From contig NC_088345.1 in assembly GCF_036884655.1 (NCBI RefSeq), forward strand, positions 30,561,001-30,625,000: a stretch of 64,000 nt of DNA, in the 5' to 3' direction. The stretch is from Musa acuminata AAA Group (Eukaryota > Streptophyta > Magnoliopsida > Zingiberales > Musaceae). The translations under genes and the position numbers were made by a program. Each line of letters begins with the position of its first letter. Positions within the stretch are counted from its first letter, which is position 1. A model generated the notes under the pieces. That model saw only the letters and a program-made list of their open reading frames with translations. It searched no databases and had not been told where the DNA came from. Below, piece by piece: positions 58,756 to 64,000 of this stretch.

Positions 58756-60139
58756 GCCTTGGGTCGCTCCACGACTTGATCTCGTAATTTATCCCCCCAA
58801 CGCATTATCTCAAGTGAGATCATGCGACGACTACTTGCCGCTCACTCTGTCTTTTGAGCTTTGTGAAGTTGTTCTGAGGTACTCCTTAACTTGTGCGGTC
58901 CGTTGCACATTGTTCTCTCTCTTGGATATTTGTCCCGTTGGAGCAACTTCTCTCTTTTCTTTCTTCTCTTTGAAAGTTTCGGAGACTACCATCCCCTTGG
59001 ACTACTCCGCCTTATTGAATATACTATGCATTGTTCTACCACCCGCAAACATACTTGTTAAATCGTAACTCCACGTCAATACAACCCCTACTGCACCCCT
59101 CAAGTCCTAGCAATATTCTGAACTCATTACACACTTCAGCCTCCTATAAACATAGCCTTCTCCTACTGAAGAGAAAGTTTTAATTGCTCCATGGTGCTAA
59201 GTTTCGATCGCTTTGGGATGGCCACGAACACTCCATCGTTCGCATACAAGCTCTTTGATGAATATAGAATTCTTCGAGTTAGCAATTCCCCTCACCTTTG
59301 TGAGTTTTGCACAACTCTTTTGGTCGCTAAACAATCCATTCCACCTTATATAGTCTTATCCTTTACCAAGCGCCTTGCTTGCCTTGAGCACCATCAAGTA
59401 CGGTTGCCAACGTTGAGCCATCACTCAAACATAGCCATCTCAACCTTTGTACGCTACACATTGTTCCCAACTTGCTTATCCTCATGGTGCCTCTTGCACG
59501 AAGGATTGATCATTCCTCTGAATGTCAATCTTAGATGCCCGCTCTTTTAAGCTACTCCTTTTCCCTATATCTCCATGCCCATTTTCCCCCAAACGGTCAC
59601 GCATATTGGCTGCCCTCAACGCAGCCCTACTAGGTCCCTCACGTTTGCATGCCAAGTGTTTCTATGAGTGCTTGTCCTACTCTGATACCATCTGTCATGG
59701 ACTTAGCTGGTTTTGCCTAAGTCGCGCAGCACCTTTGTGTGATCGTTTACAAAGGTCAGCCTCCTTGAAATCTCTTATTGTCTCTTAGGACCTACAAAAG
59801 AGAAAATGGGTTAGAGAAAGCGCCTCACTCGGGATCCACAAGCAAACATTTAATAAAACACTTCATAGACAATGCAAATTATAAACAGACTTTACAAGCT
59901 CTGAATGGTTGCACAACAAAGGGTCAAAATGATCCACTACAGATTGAATATCTCTCACAAGTGTCCACATGACACAACCTTTATTTGTAAGCCTAAACCG
60001 ATCACCACACCCAACTAAAATAGGATTGTTAAGCCCTTAACTGTCTCTCTAAATGTTATGCTAAGCATGAACAAATCAAAAGACATTGACATATATAAGT
60101 ATTACATCAAACATCTTATTTAGAATTTTGTCCATGACA
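58756..60139 (-). repeat. N element fragment: interior start, primer site and 5' LTR
   Basis: 58756-59692 matches N1 23780-24714 (for example 'cccgttggagcaac', 'gccacgaacactccatcgtt'). The primer site is at 59680-59690 (CTCTGATACCA). The LTR is 59693-60139, again 447 bp, with termini TGTCATGG and CCATGACA. It aligns with 53783-54374 from 59547 on. Confidence 0.85.
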
Positions 60140-61018
60140 AGTTATGAAAGTTTCTGGAATGGATAATCTATTGGTGGCTCTATAGTGTAATTGCAAATAT
60201 TATTTTTACTTGAAGTTTTAGATATCTCTTCATACTTATGTCATCATTTAGGTAAAGAAACATACAATATTATGGAATCGTTGGCATTGGACTAGGTCAT
60301 TTGCATCGTCTAATAATATTTTGCTATTTTTCCCTTGTATTTTCTTCCTGATAATTTGTGATTTTGCCCAGAGTGTCATCTCATTCTTCTGGAGAAAGAA
60401 ATCAGCTCGAGTCAAGTAAGTTTGCATATATATATATATATATATCTCTCTCTCTCTCTTTTGAAGTTGAAGAATTATGGGTGAGAATGATTAACTGTTG
60501 CTTGTGACCTCACCAGGTACACTTTTGGCTTATCTCCCACCAACGTTGGCTTATTGCTGCTCTTGGACAAGTCTTCCTGAATGAGGCAACTGAGGTCTCT
60601 CACGAGAACACAGGTGACCGCATCGTCTCTGATCTTAGCTCTAATTTCCCAAATCCATTCTCTCTTGCACTTAAAGAAGACTCTTTGCATAAAATCTCAT
60701 TGTGTCCTATTCTGATTCTGTTGGCGTGTGCATAGATCACTCAACCTTTGAGATTCTTTTTGTTCTTGATGGTCATTAAATCAAAGCTAAATCTCAGAAG
60801 CTGGCCAATGATTTATAAGGAGCCCTAAATCTTTTTAGAGTTTCCATCAACCGGCTTGAACCGAAAATGTTGTGTACCCGTTCATATCTGACAATGGAGT
60901 CTACAAGTTCCAAATCTGAAGAATCCATCTATGCTTTACTGTGGAGATTTGCTTGTCGGACTCTTCACTCACTGATCCATCAGTCTTGAAGGAACTAAAA
61001 GCAACTTGTTGATGACCA
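60140..61018. other. Unidentified fragment, copy 2 (first part)
   Basis: Matches 54375-55300 closely, with a 32-bp shorter stretch near 60623 and a TA-CT mixed microsatellite (60427-60460) in place of the CT run. It continues at 62056-62179 after the miniature element. Confidence 0.45.
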
Positions 61019-61220
61019 TGATAGAAATAATAGAAGATAAGAACAATAATTGAAGAAGCTTTATTGTAGAAATGAAATAGCTTTAGCTTGAATCTATTAA
61101 TATGTTCCCTCTCCTATTTATACAAATTAGGAGGAAGGATTTCCCTAATAGAATAAAGGATTTTCCTCGACAGAATAGAGAAATTTTCTCATATAGTTAG
61201 GAAAATCTTATCTTCTATCA
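61019..61220 (-). repeat. 3' LTR of the miniature element
   Basis: 202 bp, TGATAG...CTATCA, so the two LTR ends are a perfect 6-bp inverted repeat. TATA box at 61115-61122 (minus strand). Similar to the A1 LTR at 46157. Confidence 0.9.
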
Positions 61221-61848
61221 TGCCCCCGCAAGATGGTGCTCCTGACAAGGATACCAATCTTGGATCGATGCAATGAATTGTTTACAAGCGAGAGGCTTCA
61301 TGAGTAAGATAAGTGTAGATCGTTGCTGCTGGTGCTGCGATTGCTGTTGCTGTGATGGCACAGGCGTTCCCTTCATTCTCCTTAAGTCTGCCGAATGTTG
61401 ACAGATCAGCGAAGACTACCGCGGTGAGGAAGATGAGGATTGACCACGGAGCCTCTTAGGAATGCAATGGCATTGGTCGCTGGCCGAAGGGTGAAGCTTC
61501 ACTTTTCTCAGCGATGTTGGTCGCTGGCCGAAGGCAAGAGCGAAGCTTCGCTTTTCTCAACGACGTTGGTCGTGGTTGCGATTACAACGGCTGCGACAAT
61601 AGAGAAGAAATCTACAGCAATGTTGTAGTGATGCTACTACAGCAAAAGAGGAAACTGCAACAGAGGAGGAAGCTGTAGCAGAAGAGGAAGGAAAATAGCT
61701 ACAACGAGGAAGAAAGGTGGGGCAGTGCTGATGAGCAGCACTAGAGATGCTGTAGCGGAAGGGAACGGACGTTGGCGCAGAGTGGCAACACCAATGATGA
61801 ATTGGCAGCGAGAAGAGAGCTTGCTCTAGGCAAGCGGCTCTGATACCA
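61221..61848 (-). other. Interior of the miniature element
   Basis: From the 3' side: polypurine tract, RNase H tail remnant (to about 61300), then about 530 bp with repeated 'ggtcgctggccgaagg' (61474 and 61519) and 'agaggaagctg' (61645-61690) phrases, then the primer site. The plus-strand frame at 61440-61628 is antisense to the element and has no recognisable fold. Confidence 0.7.
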
Positions 61849-62050
61849 TGATAGAAATAATAGAAGATAAGAACAATAATTGAAGAAGCTTTATTGTAGA
61901 AATGAAATAGCTTTAGCTTGAATCTATTAACATGTTCCCTCTCCTATTTATACAAATTAGGAGGAAGGATTTCCCTAATAGAATAGATGATTTTCCTCAA
62001 TAGAATAGAGAAATTTCCTCATATAGTTAGGAAAATCTTATCTTCTATCA
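61849..62050 (-). repeat. 5' LTR of the miniature element
   Basis: 202 bp, adjacent to the exact primer site. It differs from 61019-61220 at six positions. Confidence 0.9.
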
Positions 62051-62055
62051 TACCA

Positions 62056-62179
62056 CACTCTCCATTTCAGGCTCTCATATTTCTCAACTCTCTCAACTGG
62101 TCCACTTGCCACTCCTTTGCCAAAACGGTACACATTTAAGATGTGATTAGTAGCTAAAAATGCTCTTAATGAGACTGAT
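62056..62179. other. Unidentified fragment, copy 2 (last part)
   Basis: Continues 61018 as 'cactctccatttcaggctct' and ends at the unit boundary, matching 55315-55437. Confidence 0.45.
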
Positions 62180-62612
62180 CATCATCGTTTAAAAGCAAAG
62201 TTCATCAAAAAAAAAATCATCATGCATAATTTCGAAATATAAATTTATTAAGTATGATTTAAAATCATCATTACATTATTTCATCAAATATGATTTTATA
62301 AAGTATTTTTAATCAAAATCATTTTGTTTGTTGTAGTAATGCATTTTCCTTTGTTGCATCAATGATTCAATCATATCAGGAGATATACAAATCATAAATA
62401 CAAAAAAATCATGTCATGAAAGATATAAGATCAAAAATGTAACACGTAATTCTAAAACATAAGATTTTAAATCATTATGCATCATTAAATCATCAAGTAT
62501 GATTTTATTAAACATAAAATATTTTTAAATAAAATAAAAAAAATATAAAACTCATTAAGATACATATTTTCATGATCATTTTCAAAATAACTAGAAAGAT
62601 AAGCATGGTCTC

Positions 62613-62662
<50 letters not shown>

Positions 62663-62739
62663 TTTTCTAAACTAATTTAAAAATGACTCATGAAATGCAT
62701 CAAGTAATTTCAAATTAAAGTAAAGGGGTTTTGGTTACC
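62180..62739 (-). other. S non-coding AT-rich tract, unit 3
   Basis: Third occurrence of the CATCATCGTTT... tract, with a short TA run (62615-62659). About 35 bp are missing before the microsatellite compared with unit 2. Confidence 0.75.
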
Positions 62740-63653
62740 TCGTCGTTGAAAACCATGAAGACGTAGTTCGCCACATTATCTTTGTTGGTTTGCTTCTCGT
62801 CATAGGATGAGCTAGATTCATCCCAAGCCACTTTGAATACTTTCTTTTTCTTTGGCAACTATTTTTAAGTTCATTTTTATTCTTTAATTCTTATTTCATG
62901 AACTTTTTAAATTTTATAGTGAGAAGTTCAAAGTCATCATCATTATCACTTGAGTTATCACTCAAGTGGTATTCTATTATTCGAAGTGTCAAATCCTTCC
63001 TATTCTTTGGAAGGTTGTTCTCATATTTATTTTGTACTATAAAACTCATTTGATATGTCATTAAAGACTCGATAAGTTATTCAAGTGGAAAATAGTTCAA
63101 ATCCTCGGCCTCTTGAATGACCGTTACTTTAGGGTCCTAACTCTTTGGAAGTGATCTCAATATTTTGTTAAAAAGTTCAAAGTTAGAAAAACTTTTACCA
63201 AGCATTTTTAGACCGTTGACAACATCCGTAAACCAAGTGTATATGTCTGCAATGGTCTCACCTGGTTCCATCCAAAAATTCAAAATCATGCATCAAAAAA
63301 TTGATTTTCGAATCTTTAACTTTACTAGTGCCTTCGTGTGTGACTTCAAGTGTATGCCAAATGTCAAAAGTTATTTCACAAATAGAAACTCAATTAAATT
63401 CAGTTTTATATAAAGCGCAAAACAAGGCATTCATAGCCTTGATATTTAAAGAGAAAGTCTTTTTCTCCAACTCATTCCAATCGTTCATTGGAATAGAAGA
63501 CTTTTGAAAACCGTTTTCTATAATACTTCATAAATTTAAATCCAAAGAAAGTAAGAAAACTCTCATTTGAGTTTTCTAATATGTGTAGTTCATCCCATTG
63601 AACATATGAGGACAAATAATAGAGTGGCCCTCTTGAAAGCCAAAAAGAGTTAT
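62740..63653 (-). pseudogene. S-C gag
   Basis: The start codon has become ATA (about 63653). TAG replaces Trp in DYTYWKTR (63576-63578), where units 1 and 2 have TGA. The capsid core is readable (SFQKSSIPMNDWNELEKKTF-type region, SKSFSNFELFNKILRSL). The segment 62960-63140 corresponds to a single copy of the stretch duplicated in S-B. No CCHC knuckle. Confidence 0.75.
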
Positions 63654-63702
63654 TTCTCTTGGGTGTTAAATCAAATAAGAAAATTGTGGCTCTGATACCA
63701 AC

Positions 63703-64000
63703 TGTTAGAATCGAGTACGATACTAAGAGGGTGGGTGAATTAGTGTAGCAGATAAAAACATCGGTTTTAAAATTATTTCATTTTAATTAAAATCGATTTT
63801 GAAAATGTGTTAAAAGCAAATGAGAGTATAGTGAAAGTAAGAAATTAGTTTACAATTAAAATGAAAAGCTTAAAGTAAATGCAAACCATATTTTTATAGT
63901 GGTTCGGTCGTCGTGACTTACATTTACTCCTGATTCCTCTTCTATCGAGGCCACTAGCATCCATTAGCTGTCTTCCTTCAATAGGCGAAGACCAACCACC
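63703..64000 (-). repeat. S-C 5' LTR, cut by the window end
   Basis: TGTTAGAATCGAGTACGATA on the plus strand, next to a good primer site (63689-63700, GCTCTGATACCA). It continues past 64000. Confidence 0.85.

Larger units (their letters stand above)
61019..62050 (-). mobile_element. Miniature LTR element derived from the A (Ale/Retrofit) family
   Basis: 1,032 bp with 202-bp LTRs (61849-62050 5', 61019-61220 3') that differ at six positions (3 percent). Target duplication is GACCA (61014-61018) against TACCA (62051-62055). The primer site TGGTATCAGAGC (61837-61848) is exact and abuts the LTR. The polypurine tract is GCGGGGGCA (61221-61229). The 628-bp interior keeps about 75 bp of the A-family RNase H end: LHRSKIGILVRSTILRGHDR is readable from about 61283 into the LTR. 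The rest is GC-richer sequence without known domains. It is TRIM-like in size but has a traceable parent. Confidence 0.9.

Noticed and set aside
60475..60690. 71-residue minus-strand frame in the duplicated fragment
   Set aside because: The frame is broken by differences in the other copy (54730-54960) and no family is recognised, so it is mentioned only as part of the unidentified fragment.

Overview
This window looks like plant nuclear DNA from a monocot. It contains no convincing host gene and is almost entirely LTR retrotransposons and their debris. The plant call rests on established families: Ty1/copia of the SIRE/Maximus type, Ty1/copia of the Ale/Retrofit type, and Ty3/gypsy chromoviruses of the Tekay/Del type. 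Nearly all primer binding sites match the plant initiator-tRNA-Met sequence TGGTATCAGAGC. The SIRE-type LTRs and the 447-bp-LTR elements resemble, from memory only, repeats of banana relatives (Musaceae/Zingiberales). That placement is unverified.

I use short names: S (SIRE-type copia, LTR about 1.2 kb), X (an LTR family starting TGCTAGTCATAG, LTR about 1.5 kb, pol not seen), T (Tekay-like, LTR about 2.9 kb), N (non-autonomous, 447-bp LTRs), A (Ale/Retrofit-type copia).

Layout. 1-540 is the 3' end of an S LTR. 541-8471 is a minus-strand X LTR fragment split by a nearly complete minus-strand S element (1000-8419) that still reads gag-PR-INT-RT-RNase H but carries stops. 8472-9454 is a gypsy PR-RT fragment. 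9455-38730 is one plus-strand S element of about 8.4 kb expanded to 29.3 kb by nested insertions, each with a target-site duplication: T1 in its 5' LTR (10160-16845, duplication CCTAG), an X solo LTR in its protease/integrase junction (19356-25423, ACAAC) which itself hosts N1 (20592-25161), and T2 in its integrase (25542-33656, TATGT). 38731-42600 holds fragments of X, S gag, gypsy gag-PR and copia RT. 42621-46330 is a decayed A element. 46571-48362 is a patchwork of X and S LTR pieces.

48363-64000 starts with a minus-strand S element without visible pol. From 51827 a unit made of S 3'UTR, S gag, S LTR, N and an unidentified low-copy-looking fragment is repeated in tandem, with two units and the start of a third before the window ends. 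The second unit carries a 1,032-bp miniature LTR element (61019-62050) that descends from the A family.

No element here encodes a full uninterrupted gag-pol. T1 appears young (LTRs differ at about 10 of 2,916 positions by eye). T2, N1, the miniature element and the S elements are older. Most stop codons in the pol genes are CAA to TAA or TGG to TGA/TAG, as expected from decay of methylated cytosines. All coordinates and difference counts were read by eye.
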